The notes below the pieces were generated by a model that was given only the letters and a program-made list of their open reading frames with translations, made no database searches and was not told the origin of the DNA. This document shows, one piece after another, positions 32,846 to 42,332 of a stretch of DNA of 64,000 nucleotides (position 1 is the stretch's first letter; every line of letters begins with the position of its first letter). Both the position numbers and the translations under genes were made by a program. This stretch comes from Bradyrhizobium sp. CIAT3101 (lineage in GTDB: Bacteria > Pseudomonadota > Alphaproteobacteria > Rhizobiales > Xanthobacteraceae). The stretch is from NCBI RefSeq assembly GCF_029714945.1, contig NZ_CP121634.1, forward strand, positions 1,633,001 through 1,697,000. Reading direction: 5' to 3'.

Positions 32846-33065
32846 CCTCGGTCGGGTCCCGGAAGGAGCCTCACGAAGCCGGCGGACTATAGCCATGGAG
32901 AAACCGGGGTCAACCCGCGCCAAAGTGATCCCGGGCGTTCTCGACAGGGGCCTGGGCCGGGGTTAGAGGCTAGTAGCGTTTTCGAGCGAAGTGGATACCG
33001 GTTCGCCTCAGGAAAGCGCGTCAAAATGAGAATCTAGCGCCACGCCCCATCCGAAAGAGGCCGCC

Positions 33066-33608
33066 GTGACGACCCAGAGTGCCGCAATGCCCGCATTTCG
33101 ACCGGCCGCGAGCGCGCCTGCGCTGACCGGCTCGCTGGCCGTCACCCTGATCGCCGCGGCGACGATTGCGGGCGCCTGGTTCTTCCAGCTCGTCCTCGAG
33201 ATCCTGCCCTGTCCGCTCTGCCTCGAGCAGCGCTACGCCTATTACCTTCTGATCCCGGTCGGTGCGCTCACGGCCGTTGCGGCGCGGAGCTGCGCGCCGC
33301 GGCCGCTGCTGCTGGCCGGGCTCGCAATCCTCGCGCTGGCGGCGCTCGCCAATGCCGGCCTCGGCACCTATCACTCGGGCGTCGAATGGGGGTTCTGGAA
33401 GGGCCCGACCGATTGCAGCGGCCCGGTCGTCAATCTCGGCAGCGCCGGCGATCTGCTGTCGCGGCTCGACACCGTCAAGGTGGTGCGCTGCGACGAGGTG
33501 CAATGGCGCTTCCTCGGCCTCTCGCTCGCCGGCTACAACGTGCTGATCTCGCTGTTGATGGCCGCGATTGCCGCCTGGGGCTTTGTGCGGACGGCGAAGC
33601 GAGCATGA
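33066..33608 (+). CDS. dsbB: DsbB-family disulfide bond formation protein
   Basis: A 180-residue inner-membrane protein with four helices (LAVTLIAAATIAGAWFFQLV; YLLIPVGALTAVAA; LLLAGLAILALAALANAGLG; VLISLLMAAIAAWGFV). The CxxC of DsbB is CPLC (C49, C52) followed by EQRYAYY, and a second cysteine pair lies in the large periplasmic loop (TDCSGPV and VVRCDEV). It should reoxidise DsbA and pass electrons to quinone. GTG start at 33066 with AGAGG upstream. The stop codon lies in a 49-bp palindromic repeat. Confidence 0.85.
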   Translation: MTTQSAAMPAFRPAASAPALTGSLAVTLIAAATIAGAWFFQLVLEILPCPLCLEQRYAYYLLIPVGALTAVAARSCAPRPLLLAGLAILALAALANAGLGTYHSGVEWGFWKGPTDCSGPVVNLGSAGDLLSRLDTVKVVRCDEVQWRFLGLSLAGYNVLISLLMAAIAAWGFVRTAKRA

Positions 33609-33649
33609 TCCGGAAAAGCGTGCGGCGGTTTTCCGAACAGATCATGCTC
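33601..33649. repeat. 49-bp intergenic palindrome overlapping the dsbB stop
   Basis: GAGCATGATC (33601-33610) and GATCATGCTC (33640-33649) are perfect inverted arms, with CGGAAAA and TTTTCCG inside. This is the common Rhizobiales palindrome. Its left arm supplies the last two codons and the stop of dsbB. It may act as a bidirectional terminator for dsbB and livF. Confidence 0.7.
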
Positions 33650-33659
33650 AGATAACAAC

Positions 33660-34391
33660 CTAGATTGCGCTCTCGCCTTCGTGCTGGAAGCCGAGATAGC
33701 TGGCCGCTACCCGCTCGTTCGCCGCGATGTCGCTGGCCTTGCCGCTGAGGACGAACTCGCCGAGCTCCATCACATAGGCCTGGTCGGCGATCTTCAGCGC
33801 GGCCTGTGCGTTCTGCTCGACCAGCAGCACGGACACGCCGCTGGCGCGCAGCTCGGTGATGATGCGGAAAATGTCGGCGACGATGATCGGCGCGAGGCCG
33901 AGGCTCGGCTCGTCCAGCATCAGGAGTTTCGGCGCGCCCATCAGCGCGCGGCCCATGGCGAGCATCTGCTGCTCGCCGCCGGAGAGCGTGCCGGCGAACT
34001 GCTTGCGCCGCTCCTTCAGCCGCGGAAACAGCGCGTAGACCTGCTCCATCGAGGCCTTCGCCTTGCTGCGCTCGATGCGGAAAGCGCCGAGTTCGAGATT
34101 GTCCTCGACATTCATGGTCACGAACAATTCGCGGTGCTCAGGGACCAGGCCGAGCCCCATCGCGACGCGATCGTCGATGTCGAGCCGGGCAAGGTCCTGG
34201 CCGGCAAAGGCGACGCGGCCCTTCAACGGCAGGATGCCCATGATGGCCGACAGCAGCGTGGTCTTGCCGGCGCCGTTGGCGCCGACGATGGTGACGATCT
34301 GGTTCTCGCCGACTTCGAGCCCAACCGAGCGCACGGCCTCGACCTTGCCATAGGCGACATGTGCATCGGTGACGGACAACAGCGCGCTCAT
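33660..34391 (-). CDS. livF: Branched-chain-type ABC transporter ATPase LivF
   Basis: A 243-residue ATPase. Walker A GANGAGKT, signature LSGGEQQMLAMGRALM, Walker B LLMLDEPSLGLAP, and the H-like switch replaced by E-Q-N-A of this subfamily (VLLVEQNAQAALKIADQAYV). It powers uptake across the inner membrane. Its ATG overlaps the stop of the livM-livG fusion by four bases (ATGA). The substrate is probably an organic acid rather than an amino acid, given the neighbouring pim genes. Confidence 0.85.
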   Translation of the reverse strand: MSALLSVTDAHVAYGKVEAVRSVGLEVGENQIVTIVGANGAGKTTLLSAIMGILPLKGRVAFAGQDLARLDIDDRVAMGLGLVPEHRELFVTMNVEDNLELGAFRIERSKAKASMEQVYALFPRLKERRKQFAGTLSGGEQQMLAMGRALMGAPKLLMLDEPSLGLAPIIVADIFRIITELRASGVSVLLVEQNAQAALKIADQAYVMELGEFVLSGKASDIAANERVAASYLGFQHEGESAI

Positions 34392-36157
34392 GCCGCCACT
34401 CCGAGATAGGCCTTGATCACTTCGGGATTGGTCTTGATCGTGGCGGGCGTGCCTTCCGCGATCTTGGTGCCGAAATCCAGCACCACGATGCGATCGGCGA
34501 GATTCATCACAAAGCCCATGTCGTGCTCGACCAGCAGCACGCTCATGCCGCCGTCGCGCAGATCGCGCAGCAACTTCGCGAGCTGCTGCTTCTCCATGTG
34601 GCGCAGGCCGGCCGCGGGCTCGTCGAGCAGCAGCAGCATCGGATCGACACAGAGCGCGCGGGCGATCTCGACGATGCGCTGCTGGCCGAGCGAGAGCGAT
34701 CCGGCGAGCTGGTGCATCTGGTCGGCAAGGCCGACGCGCTCGATCTGGCGGGCGGCTTCCGCGAGCAGTTTTGCTTCATCGGCGCGGTCGAGACGCAGCA
34801 TCGAGGCGAGCGGCCCGGAATGGCCGCGCAGATGCGCGCCGATCGCGACATTTTCCAGCACGGTCATGTCGGGGACCAGCTTGACGTGCTGGAAGGTGCG
34901 GGAGATGCCGAGCTTGACGATCTCCTGCGGCGGCGCGCGATCCACTTTCTTGCCGAGCACCGAGATCGAGCCGGACGTTACCGACAGCACGCCGGTGATC
35001 AGGTTGAAGGTGGTGCTCTTGCCGGCGCCGTTGGGACCGATCAGCGCGACGATCTCGCGGGCTTGGACGTCGAAGGAGACGTTGTTGACCGCGACCACGC
35101 CGCCGAACTGCTTGCGCGCCTTCTCGACCTGGAGCAGCACGCCGGACTGGCCGGGTGCGCGGGAGCGCGCCTCGAGCTTCAGCGAGGTGTCCGGCTTCCT
35201 GCCGCCGGTGCGCTCGGGCAGGAACGACATCAGCCAGGGCCAGACGCCGCCGGGCGCGAGCTGCAGCAGCGCCACCAGCATGATGCCGAACACGATGGTC
35301 TCGACCTGGCCGGAGCCGGGCAGGATCATCGGCAGGTAGCTCTGCAGCGCCTCTTTCAGGATCACGACGATCGCAGCCCCCAGCACGCCGCCCCAGACGT
35401 AACCGGCGCCGCCGACCACCGCGATGAAGAGATATTCGATGCCGGCCTGCGCGCCGAACGGCGTCGGGTTCACCGCGCGCTGGAGATGGGCGTAGAGCCA
35501 GCCGGAGAGGCCGGCGAGCACGGCGGCGTGGATGAACACCAGGAGCTTGGCGCGCGGCGTGTGCACGCCGAACGCTTCGGCCGCGACATGGCCGCGCCGC
35601 AGCGCGCGGATGGCGCGGCCGGTGCGGGAGTCCAGCAGGTTCATCGTGAGCACGGCGGAGAGGATGACCGCGACCCAGATCGCAAAGTAGATCGAGCCGG
35701 GATCGAGCATCCTGAACGAGCCGATCGACAGCGGCGGGATCGCCGAGATGCCGTCGTTGCGCCCGAGGAATTCGAGCTTGCTGAAGAGGTAGAACAGGCC
35801 GAGCCCCCAGGCCAGCGTGCCGAGCGGCAGGTAATGGCCGGAGAGGCGGACCGTGACCAGGCCGAGCAGCACCGCGAGCGATCCGCTGACCACGAGCGAT
35901 AGCGGCAGGGTCAGCCAGGGCGACAGGCCGTAAGCCGTCGTCAGCAGCGCGGTGGTGTAGGCGCCGAAGCCGACGAAGGCGGCCTGTCCGAACGAGGTGA
36001 GGCCGCCGACGCCTGTGAGCAGCACGAGGCCCATCGCGACCAGCGCGGCAAGGCCGATATTGTCGAGCAGCACGATCCAGAACGGCGGCATGCCCGGGAT
36101 GAACGGGATCGCTGCCATCACGAGTGCGAAGATGAGGATGGGAAGCCGGCTCTGCAT
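34388..36157 (-). CDS. ABC transporter permease-ATPase fusion (LivM-LivG)
   Basis: A 589-residue fusion. Residues 1-310 are a LivM-type permease with about ten helices ([40 protein letters not shown]). A linker (about 310-340) leads into a LivG-type ATPase: Walker [10 protein letters not shown], signature [15 protein letters not shown], Walker [12 protein letters not shown], and EHDMGFVM. The livH and livF genes lie on either side, so permease and ATPase parts work in one complex. Fusion is a known variant but less common than separate livM and livG, as in the second cluster here. Confidence 0.85.
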   Translation of the reverse strand: MQSRLPILIFALVMAAIPFIPGMPPFWIVLLDNIGLAALVAMGLVLLTGVGGLTSFGQAAFVGFGAYTTALLTTAYGLSPWLTLPLSLVVSGSLAVLLGLVTVRLSGHYLPLGTLAWGLGLFYLFSKLEFLGRNDGISAIPPLSIGSFRMLDPGSIYFAIWVAVILSAVLTMNLLDSRTGRAIRALRRGHVAAEAFGVHTPRAKLLVFIHAAVLAGLSGWLYAHLQRAVNPTPFGAQAGIEYLFIAVVGGAGYVWGGVLGAAIVVILKEALQSYLPMILPGSGQVETIVFGIMLVALLQLAPGGVWPWLMSFLPERTGGRKPDTSLKLEARSRAPGQSGVLLQVEKARKQFGGVVAVNNVSFDVQAREIVALIGPNGAGKSTTFNLITGVLSVTSGSISVLGKKVDRAPPQEIVKLGISRTFQHVKLVPDMTVLENVAIGAHLRGHSGPLASMLRLDRADEAKLLAEAARQIERVGLADQMHQLAGSLSLGQQRIVEIARALCVDPMLLLLDEPAAGLRHMEKQQLAKLLRDLRDGGMSVLLVEHDMGFVMNLADRIVVLDFGTKIAEGTPATIKTNPEVIKAYLGVAA

Positions 36158-36164
36158 CTCAGCC

Positions 36165-37205
36165 TCAGTCCTTCTCTTCTTCGACGGCAGGTGCTGCGAG
36201 CGAGCGCAACAGCAGCACGGGGATCAGGAGCATGAACACGATCACCTCCTTGTAGTTGGAGGCATAGAAGGACGAGAACGCCTCGACGATGCCGACGAAC
36301 AGAGCCGCGACCGCCGTGAGGGGATAGCTGACGAGGCCGCCGATGATCGCGGCGACGAAGCCCTTCAGGCCGATCAGGAAGCCCGAGTCGTAGTAGAGCG
36401 TCGTGATCGGGACGATCATGATGCCCGACAGCGCGCCGATGACGGAGGCCAGCAGGAAGGCGATCTGCCCCGACAGCGTGGTGCGGATGCCGGCGAGCCG
36501 GGCGCCCAGCCGGTTGACGGCGGTGGCACGCAACGCCTTGCCGTAAAGCGTCAGCCCGAAGAACAGCCAGAGACCGACGATGAAGGCGATGGTGATGCCG
36601 TAGACCGTGAGGCTCTGGCCGGTGAAGCGCAGCGAGCCCGCGGTGAAGGCACCGGAGAGCACGGCCGGTCCGCGCTGGCCCTCGGCGCCGAAGAACAGCA
36701 GGCCGAGCCCCTGAAGCGCCAGATGCACGCCGACCGAGGCGATCAGCAGCACCAGCACCGAGGTGTGGGCCAGCGGCTGGAACGCGATGCGGTAGAGATA
36801 AAGGCCGATCATGGCCACGATCACCAGCGACAGCGCGATGCAGACCGCGACCGGCGGCTTCTGGGCGGCGAAGGTGATCGTCAGCGCCAGCACGATCGCC
36901 GGCAGCACGACGTTGGCGAGGACGCTGCGGACGATCAGCCGGCCATGCAGTGCCTTGCGGGCTACGAACAGGTCGAAGGCGCAGGCGCCGATGCCCAGGG
37001 CCAAGGCAAGCTTGGCCGTGCCCGGCATCTGGCCCGAGGCCAGCGAGGCATAGGTCAGCGCGCCATAGGTGACGAATTCGCCCTGGGGGATGAGGATGAC
37101 GCGGGTGACGGCGAACACCAGCACCAGCGCCAGGCCGAGCAGCGCATAGATCGCGCCATTGGTAATGCCGTCCTGCAGCAGGAACAGCATGATGGTGGTG
37201 TTCAA
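36165..37205 (-). CDS. livH: Branched-chain-type ABC transporter permease LivH
   Basis: A 346-residue permease with about nine helices. N terminus (LQDGITNGAIYALLGLALVL; VFAVTRVILIPQGEFVTYGA) and the loop GARLAGIRTTLSGQIAFLLA followed by SYPLTAVAALFVGIVEAFS fit LivH. First gene of the operon livH-livMG-livF (spacings 7 and -4 bases). It is divergent from the MarR gene across the operator at 37291. A central insertion (~100 residues, AFQPLAHTSVLVLLIASVGV) makes it longer than the usual 290-310. Confidence 0.85.
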   Translation of the reverse strand: MNTTIMLFLLQDGITNGAIYALLGLALVLVFAVTRVILIPQGEFVTYGALTYASLASGQMPGTAKLALALGIGACAFDLFVARKALHGRLIVRSVLANVVLPAIVLALTITFAAQKPPVAVCIALSLVIVAMIGLYLYRIAFQPLAHTSVLVLLIASVGVHLALQGLGLLFFGAEGQRGPAVLSGAFTAGSLRFTGQSLTVYGITIAFIVGLWLFFGLTLYGKALRATAVNRLGARLAGIRTTLSGQIAFLLASVIGALSGIMIVPITTLYYDSGFLIGLKGFVAAIIGGLVSYPLTAVAALFVGIVEAFSSFYASNYKEVIVFMLLIPVLLLRSLAAPAVEEEKD

Positions 37206-37290
37206 GACCGGACGCTCCCCCTTAACGATCCGGACCGGCCTCCGTGGTTGCGGTGGATGGTCCGTTCACAGCCATTGAAATACGCTGACG

Positions 37291-37324
37291 ATATTTGATA
37301 TGGTCCATAACAATTATCAAATAT
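37291..37324. promoter_or_regulatory. Palindromic MarR-type operator
   Basis: ATATTTGATA (37291-37300) and TATCAAATAT (37315-37324) are perfect 10-bp inverted arms with a 14-base centre, in the AT-rich gap between livH and the MarR gene. The size and position fit the operator of the adjacent MarR regulator, repressing both directions. Confidence 0.65.
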
Positions 37325-37382
37325 AATCTCAAGGGCGGCGAACGACCCGTCCCGAATTTAGCGGGATTGCGAGCATGAGGCG

Positions 37383-37904
37383 ATGACCGTTTCGAAATCC
37401 GCTGAAAAGTCTGCCGAAAAGGCGCCCGACGCGACCAAGGGCCGCAAGGATGCCGCCGAAGGCCTGCCCGAAGCCCTCCAGCTCGGCGAGCTCTCGGAGC
37501 AGCTCGGCTACGTGCTCAAGCGCGCCCAGCTCAAGGTATTCGAGAACTTTTTGCGCTGCATGGCCTCGCTCCAGCTGACGCCGGCGCAGTTCTCGGTGCT
37601 GCTGCTGGTGGAGAAGAACCCGGGCCGTAACCAGACCGAGATCGCCTCCACCCTCGGCATTCTCCGGCCGAATTTCGTCGCCATGCTCGATAATCTCGAG
37701 AGCCGCGACCTCTGCGCGCGGATCCGCTCCACCAACGACCGCCGCTCGCACATCCTGGTTTTGACCGACAAGGGCAAGGCGGTCCTGACGCGCGCCAAGA
37801 AGCTCGTCGCCACCAAGCACGAGTCGCGGCTCAACGAGCTGCTGGGGCAGGCCAACCGCGAAGCCCTGCTCGGGATGCTGTCGAAGATCGCGAACGAGTT
37901 TTGA
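37383..37904 (+). CDS. MarR family transcriptional regulator
   Basis: A 173-residue winged-helix protein. The first 40 residues are charged and probably disordered. The HTH core is QLTPAQFSVLLLVEKNPGRN followed by QTEIASTLGILRPNFVAMLD, the wing is DLCARIRSTNDRRSHILVLT, and dimer helices flank it. Divergent from livH with a perfect palindrome between them. The likely role is repression of the ABC transporter genes until an aromatic or dicarboxylate (or its CoA ester) is present, by analogy to MarR regulators of such pathways. Confidence 0.8.
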   Translation: MTVSKSAEKSAEKAPDATKGRKDAAEGLPEALQLGELSEQLGYVLKRAQLKVFENFLRCMASLQLTPAQFSVLLLVEKNPGRNQTEIASTLGILRPNFVAMLDNLESRDLCARIRSTNDRRSHILVLTDKGKAVLTRAKKLVATKHESRLNELLGQANREALLGMLSKIANEF

Positions 37905-37906
37905 CT

Positions 37907-38095
37907 CTTACCCTCCCCTGGAGGGGTCCGAGACGAGCATAGCTCGCTCGTGGGTCGATCGCGCGAAGCGCGAGCGGGGTGGGGTGATCTCTCCACTCGG
38001 GCGCTGTTGGATGCGGAGAGACCGTCACCCCACCCCGTCTCGCATCTCGCTGTGCTCGATTGCGAGCCGACCCTCCCCCTCCAGGGGAGGGTAAG
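37907..38095. repeat. Large palindromic intergenic repeat (copy 1)
   Basis: Inverted arms CTTACCCTCCCCTGGAGGG (37907-37925) and CCCTCCAGGGGAGGGTAAG (38077-38095) enclose GC-rich blocks (GGGGTGGGGTGA and TCACCCCACCCC). A second copy in reverse orientation is at 59722-59886. It fills the gap between the convergent MarR and glycerate kinase genes. Confidence 0.75.
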
Positions 38096-38102
38096 CGCGA
38101 CC

Positions 38103-39386
38103 TCAATCCACCAAAATCACGCGGATGTCGTTCACGTTGGTCAGCGTGGGGCCGGGCTGCAACAAATCCCCAGTCGCCTCGAAGAACGTCGTCGCATCAT
38201 TGTTGTCCAGATACGCCTGCGGCTGAAGCGCCAGCGCCTTCATCTTCGCAAACGTCGCTGCATCGATCAGCGCGCCGGCGGGATCGGTGGGGTGGCCGGC
38301 GCCGCCGTCGGCGCCGTCGGTGTCACCAGCGAGTGCCGAGATGTCGGGTGTGTCTTTCAACAGCGAAGCCAGCGCCAGCGCATATTCCTGGTTGGGGCCG
38401 CCGCGCCCCTGGCCGCGCACGGTCACCGTGAGCTCGCCGCCGGAGAGGATCGCGACGCGCTTGCCTTGCGCGCGGGCGGCAAGCGCCAGCCTGGCGTGAT
38501 CGGCCGCGACGTCGCGTGCCTCGCCCTCGAGATCGGCGCCGAGATCGATGGTCTCATAGCCGGCGTCTTTCGCGCGCTTCACCGCGGCGTCGAGCGATTG
38601 CTTGGGACGCGCGATCAGCTCGAAATGCGCGCGCGCAAAGGCGGCATCGCCGGGCTTGGCACTTTCATTGGCGGGATCGTCGAGCGCGCGGCGCACGGCA
38701 TCGTCGATGGTGAGCTTGTACTTCGCGACGATCGCGCGCGCATCCGCCAGCGTGGTCGGATCGGGTACGGTCGGGCCGGAGGCGATCGCGGACGGATCAT
38801 CATGCGGCACGTCGGAGATCGCGAGCGTCACAATCTCGGCGGCGTTCCGGCCCGCGCGCGCCAGTCGCCCGCCCTTGATGCGCGAGAGATGTTTGCGCAC
38901 GATATTCATCTCGCCGATCGGCGCGCCCGAGCGCAGCAGCGCCTTGTTGACCGCCTGCTTCTGGGCAAAACTGATGCCGTCAACCGGCGCGATCCAGTTC
39001 GCCGAGCCGCCGCCGGTGAGCAGCACCAGCAGCAGATCGTCAGGGCCGGCCTCGCCCGCGAGCGCGAGCGTGTCGGCGGCGCCCTTGAGGCCGGCCTCGT
39101 CCGGGACGGGATGGCCGGCCTCGACGACGCGGATGCGACGCGTCGGCACGCCATAGCCATGGCGCGTGGTGGCGATGCCGACGAGCCGCTCCGGCGCGAG
39201 CTTGAGCGTGTCGAGATAATGCCGCTCGGCAGCCGCGGCCATCGCGGCCGCGCCCTTGCCGGCGGCGAGGCAGATCACGCGCCCCTTGGGTGCGGGGCGC
39301 AGATGCGGCGCCAGGATCGTGTTGGGATGGGCGGCGGCAACAGCGGCATCGTAGAGCGCGCGGAGCAGGGGGCGTCGGTCGGTCAT
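38103..39386 (-). CDS. Glycerate 2-kinase (MOFRL/TtuD family)
   Basis: A 427-residue protein. The N-terminal DUF4147 half has GKGAAAMAAAAERHY and LLLVLLTGGGSANWIAPVDG; the C-terminal MOFRL domain has ILSGGELTVTVRGQGRGGPN and LAGDTDGADGGAGHPTDPAG. These are the signature blocks of glycerate kinase GckA/TtuD, which phosphorylates D-glycerate to 2-phosphoglycerate with ATP in the cytoplasm. ATG at 39386 follows AAGG. The link to neighbouring transport genes is unclear; glyoxylate or tartrate metabolism is possible. Confidence 0.85.
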   Translation of the reverse strand: MTDRRPLLRALYDAAVAAAHPNTILAPHLRPAPKGRVICLAAGKGAAAMAAAAERHYLDTLKLAPERLVGIATTRHGYGVPTRRIRVVEAGHPVPDEAGLKGAADTLALAGEAGPDDLLLVLLTGGGSANWIAPVDGISFAQKQAVNKALLRSGAPIGEMNIVRKHLSRIKGGRLARAGRNAAEIVTLAISDVPHDDPSAIASGPTVPDPTTLADARAIVAKYKLTIDDAVRRALDDPANESAKPGDAAFARAHFELIARPKQSLDAAVKRAKDAGYETIDLGADLEGEARDVAADHARLALAARAQGKRVAILSGGELTVTVRGQGRGGPNQEYALALASLLKDTPDISALAGDTDGADGGAGHPTDPAGALIDAATFAKMKALALQPQAYLDNNDATTFFEATGDLLQPGPTLTNVNDIRVILVD

Positions 39387-39532
39387 GACGAGGGCCTTCA
39401 GCAAACTCGTGAGCAGACTAGAGCTGTGGCGAGAACGTCGCCATGCCCCTGCCTAGCGCATCGGGCGCCAAAGGGTAAGCAGGCTTTACCATCATTCGAT
39501 TGTGCAATCGCGTGATCATAATCGGCGCACAG

Positions 39533-39566
39533 CAAAAACCCCCTGCGATCATCTCGCAGGGGGCCT
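39533..39566 (-). terminator. Intrinsic terminator of SBP gene 3
   Basis: On the minus strand CCCCCTGCGA and TCGCAGGGGG form a 10-bp stem followed by TTTTTGCTG, 25 bases after the stop at 39591. Confidence 0.75.
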
Positions 39567-39590
39567 GATATCGTCACAGGGGACGACGGG

Positions 39591-40820
39591 TCAGCCGCCG
39601 GCGTCGGCGCTGATGACGTCGCCGAACAGTTCCCATTTCTCGCCCTTGAACTTCTCGAGCTGGAGCTGGCTGATCGGCGCAAAGTCGTTCGGCCCGGTGT
39701 TGATCTTGATGCCCGGCAGCAGCGCCTCGGTGCGGAAGTCCTTCAGGCTCGCCGCCTGCTTCATGATGTTCTCGCGCGTGAGATCATCGCCGCACTGCTT
39801 CAGAACCTGGACCAGCGTCTGCGCCACCGCGAAGCCGACGATAGTGCCCTTGTCGAGCTTGTCGCCCTCGGGGAAGTACTTGCCCATGAAGGCCAGAAAT
39901 TCCTTCATGCCGGGATCGTTGTTCCATTCCGGATCCGACACGTCCTTGAGATAGTCGGCCGAGATGATGTCCTGGCCGTTCTCGTATCCGGCGGGCTTCA
40001 TCACGCTGCCGACGGAGGCCGAGACGTTGTTGAGGAAGTGCAGCGGCTTCCAGCCGATCTCGGCGACCTTCTTGATCGCCTGAGCGGCGAATTTCGGCGT
40101 CGTGATGTTCATGAAGACGTCGGCGCCCGTTGACCGCAGCTTGACGATGTGGCTGTCGATGGTCGGCTCGGAGGTCTCATAGCTCTCCTCCATGAGGATC
40201 ATCGAAGCGGCCTTGGCGCCAAGTCCGTCCTTCAGGCCCTTGAGATAGTCCTTGCCGTAATCATCGTTCTGGTAAAGCACCGCGATCTTGGCGTCGGGCT
40301 TGTTCTTCAGAAGCCACTTGGCATAGATCTGCGTTTCGCTCTGGTAATTGGGCTGCCAGCCCATCGTCCACGGGAAGTTCTGCGGATCGTTCCACTTGGT
40401 GGCGCCGGTGGCGACGAACAGCTGCGGCACTTTCTTCGTGTTCATGTATTTGTGGATCGCCGAGTTCGACGGCGTGCCGAGCGAGTTGAAGATGAACAGC
40501 ACCTCGTCGCTCTCGACCAGCTTGCGCGCCTGCTCCACCGTCTTCGGCGGCGAGTAGGCGTCGTCATAGGAGACGTAGTTGATCTTGCGGCCGTTGATGC
40601 CGCCTTCGTCGTTGATCTTCTTGAAATAGGCGGCTTCGGTCCGCCCGATGATGCCGTAGGCGGAGGCCGGTCCGCTGTAGGGCATGATGTTGCCGATCTT
40701 GATCTCGGTATCGGTCGCGCCGGTATCGTATTTCTTCTGGGCCGATGCGGTGGAGGTCGCGGCTGCAATGAGCGCGAGCGCCAGTGACGCGGCCGCAAGC
40801 TTGCCGGTGACAGCGGGCAT
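39591..40820 (-). CDS. ABC transporter substrate-binding protein (Peripla_BP_6), paralogue 3
   Basis: A 409-residue periplasmic protein. Signal peptide (MPAVTGKLAAASLALALIAA, cleavage near ASAQ) then the LivJ-type fold: DTEIKIGNIMPYSGPASAYG, NDEGGINGRKINYVSYDDAY and FPWTMGWQPNYQSETQIYAK. Shares long identical blocks with the proteins at 41049 and 42392 and is the last in the tandem set. GGGAGATT precedes ATG 40820; the longer frame from 40943 has no signal sequence at its start. Ligand likely an organic acid. Confidence 0.85.
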   Translation of the reverse strand: MPAVTGKLAAASLALALIAAATSTASAQKKYDTGATDTEIKIGNIMPYSGPASAYGIIGRTEAAYFKKINDEGGINGRKINYVSYDDAYSPPKTVEQARKLVESDEVLFIFNSLGTPSNSAIHKYMNTKKVPQLFVATGATKWNDPQNFPWTMGWQPNYQSETQIYAKWLLKNKPDAKIAVLYQNDDYGKDYLKGLKDGLGAKAASMILMEESYETSEPTIDSHIVKLRSTGADVFMNITTPKFAAQAIKKVAEIGWKPLHFLNNVSASVGSVMKPAGYENGQDIISADYLKDVSDPEWNNDPGMKEFLAFMGKYFPEGDKLDKGTIVGFAVAQTLVQVLKQCGDDLTRENIMKQAASLKDFRTEALLPGIKINTGPNDFAPISQLQLEKFKGEKWELFGDVISADAGG

Positions 40821-40925
40821 TCCAATCTCCCTATTTTTCTTGGTGTGTGTGCGCTCCTTTTCTTGCCTTGATTGTTTTTGGCGGACGCAGCCGCAATTCA
40901 ATACGATTTGCCCTGGGCCTTCAAC

Positions 40926-40960
40926 AGAAAGCCCCCGCGACAACGCCGCAGGGGCTGCGT
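40926..40960 (-). terminator. Probable intrinsic terminator of SBP gene 2
   Basis: AGCCCC (40930-40935) and GGGGCT (40951-40956) form the stem; on the minus strand TTTCTGTTGA follows. It lies about 90 bases after the stop at 41049. Confidence 0.55.
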
Positions 40961-41048
40961 CTTTAGTAGTCAGAACCGCCTGTGCAACTGCGAGAAGGTG
41001 AAACCGTCTTGAGTTGCCTTCAGAAAATCTGACTATTCTGAGTTGCGA

Positions 41049-42275
41049 TCAGTGACCGAGATCACTCGAGATGATTTCGCCGAACAATTCCCAGGTCTTG
41101 CCCTTGAACCGCATCATCTGGAGCTGCTCGATCGGCGCGAAATTATCGGGCGCGGTGTTGATCTTGATGCCGGGCAGCAGCGTGTCCGGCTCGAAATCCT
41201 TCATGCTTGCCGCCTGCTTCATGATGTTGTCGCGGGTGAGATTGTCGCCGCACATCTGCAGCACCTTCACCATGGTCTGGGCGGCGGCATAGCCGAACAC
41301 CACGCCGGCATCGAGCTTGTTGGCCTTCGGATTGAACTGCGCGACGAAGTTATAAAATCGCTTCATGCCCTCGTCGGCGTTCCATTGCGGGTCGGAGCCG
41401 TCCTTGGTGTAGCTCGCCGACAGGATGCCTTGCGAGATCTCGAAGCCTGCCGGCTCGATCACGCCGCCGACCGATGCCGAGACGTTGGAGATGATGTGCA
41501 TCGGGTGCCAGTTGATCTCGGCCGCCTTCTTGATCGCCTGCGCCGCGAATTTCGGCGTGGTGATACTGATGAAGACGTCCGCGCCGGCGGCCTTCAGCTT
41601 CACGACGTGCTCGTCGATCGCCGGCTCCGACGTGTCGTACGGCTCCTCCATCACGATCATCGCGGCCTTGGCGCCGAGCCCGTCCTTCAGCCCCTTCAGA
41701 TAGTCCTTGCCGAAATCGTCGTTCTGGTAGAGCACGCCGATCTTTCCGTCCGGCTTCTCCTTCATGATGTACTTGGCGTAGATCCTGGCTTCGCTGGCGT
41801 AGCTCGGCTGCCAGCCCATGGTCCACGGGAAGTTCTTCGGATCGTTCCACTTCGAGGCGCCGCTCGCCACGAACAATTGCGGCACCTTCTTCTCGTTCAT
41901 GTATTTGCGGATCGCGCCGTTGGTCGAGGTGCCGAGCGAGCCGAAGATCAAGAGCACGTTGTCGCTTTCGACCAGCTTGCGCGCCTGTTCCACCGTCTTC
42001 GGCGGCGAATAAGCATCGTCATACGAGATGAACTTGATCTTGCGGCCGTTGATGCCGCCCTCGCTGTTGACCTTGTTGAAATAGGCTTCCTCGGCCTTGC
42101 CGATCACGGCGTAGGCCGAGGCCGGGCCGCTATAGGGCATGATGTTGCCGATCTTGATCTCGGTATCGGAAGCGCCGCTGTCGTAGGACTTCTGTGCCAG
42201 TGCGGGATTCATCGCAGTGCACAATGCAAATGCGGCCGAAATCACCACAACCTGAAATCGAACGGCAGACATCAT
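41049..42275 (-). CDS. ABC transporter substrate-binding protein (Peripla_BP_6), paralogue 2
   Basis: A 408-residue periplasmic protein with a signal peptide (VVVISAAFALCTAMNPALAQ). The mature part begins KSYDSGASDTEIKIGNIMPY and carries SEGGINGRKIKFISYDDAYS and FPWTMGWQPSYASEARIYAK, the same blocks as the other two copies. Of the three it looks the most divergent (YNFVAQFNPKANKLDAGVVF). Two ATGs stand in tandem after GGTGGGAGA; the exact start is 42275 or 42272. Confidence 0.85.
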   Translation of the reverse strand: MMSAVRFQVVVISAAFALCTAMNPALAQKSYDSGASDTEIKIGNIMPYSGPASAYAVIGKAEEAYFNKVNSEGGINGRKIKFISYDDAYSPPKTVEQARKLVESDNVLLIFGSLGTSTNGAIRKYMNEKKVPQLFVASGASKWNDPKNFPWTMGWQPSYASEARIYAKYIMKEKPDGKIGVLYQNDDFGKDYLKGLKDGLGAKAAMIVMEEPYDTSEPAIDEHVVKLKAAGADVFISITTPKFAAQAIKKAAEINWHPMHIISNVSASVGGVIEPAGFEISQGILSASYTKDGSDPQWNADEGMKRFYNFVAQFNPKANKLDAGVVFGYAAAQTMVKVLQMCGDNLTRDNIMKQAASMKDFEPDTLLPGIKINTAPDNFAPIEQLQMMRFKGKTWELFGEIISSDLGH

Positions 42276-42332
42276 TCTCCCACCTCACCTGGATCGGCGC
42301 CGCATTGAACAAGATTGATGCACGACGTCAAC

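Noticed and set aside
34523..37298. Long plus-strand frames (459 and 433 codons) opposite the liv genes
   Set aside because: Rich in Gln, Arg and Asp with no similarity; complementary to clear ABC transporter genes.
37907..38095. Repeat considered as a CRISPR array
   Set aside because: It is one palindrome with inverted arms, not evenly spaced direct repeats with spacers. No CRISPR array or cas gene is seen in the window.
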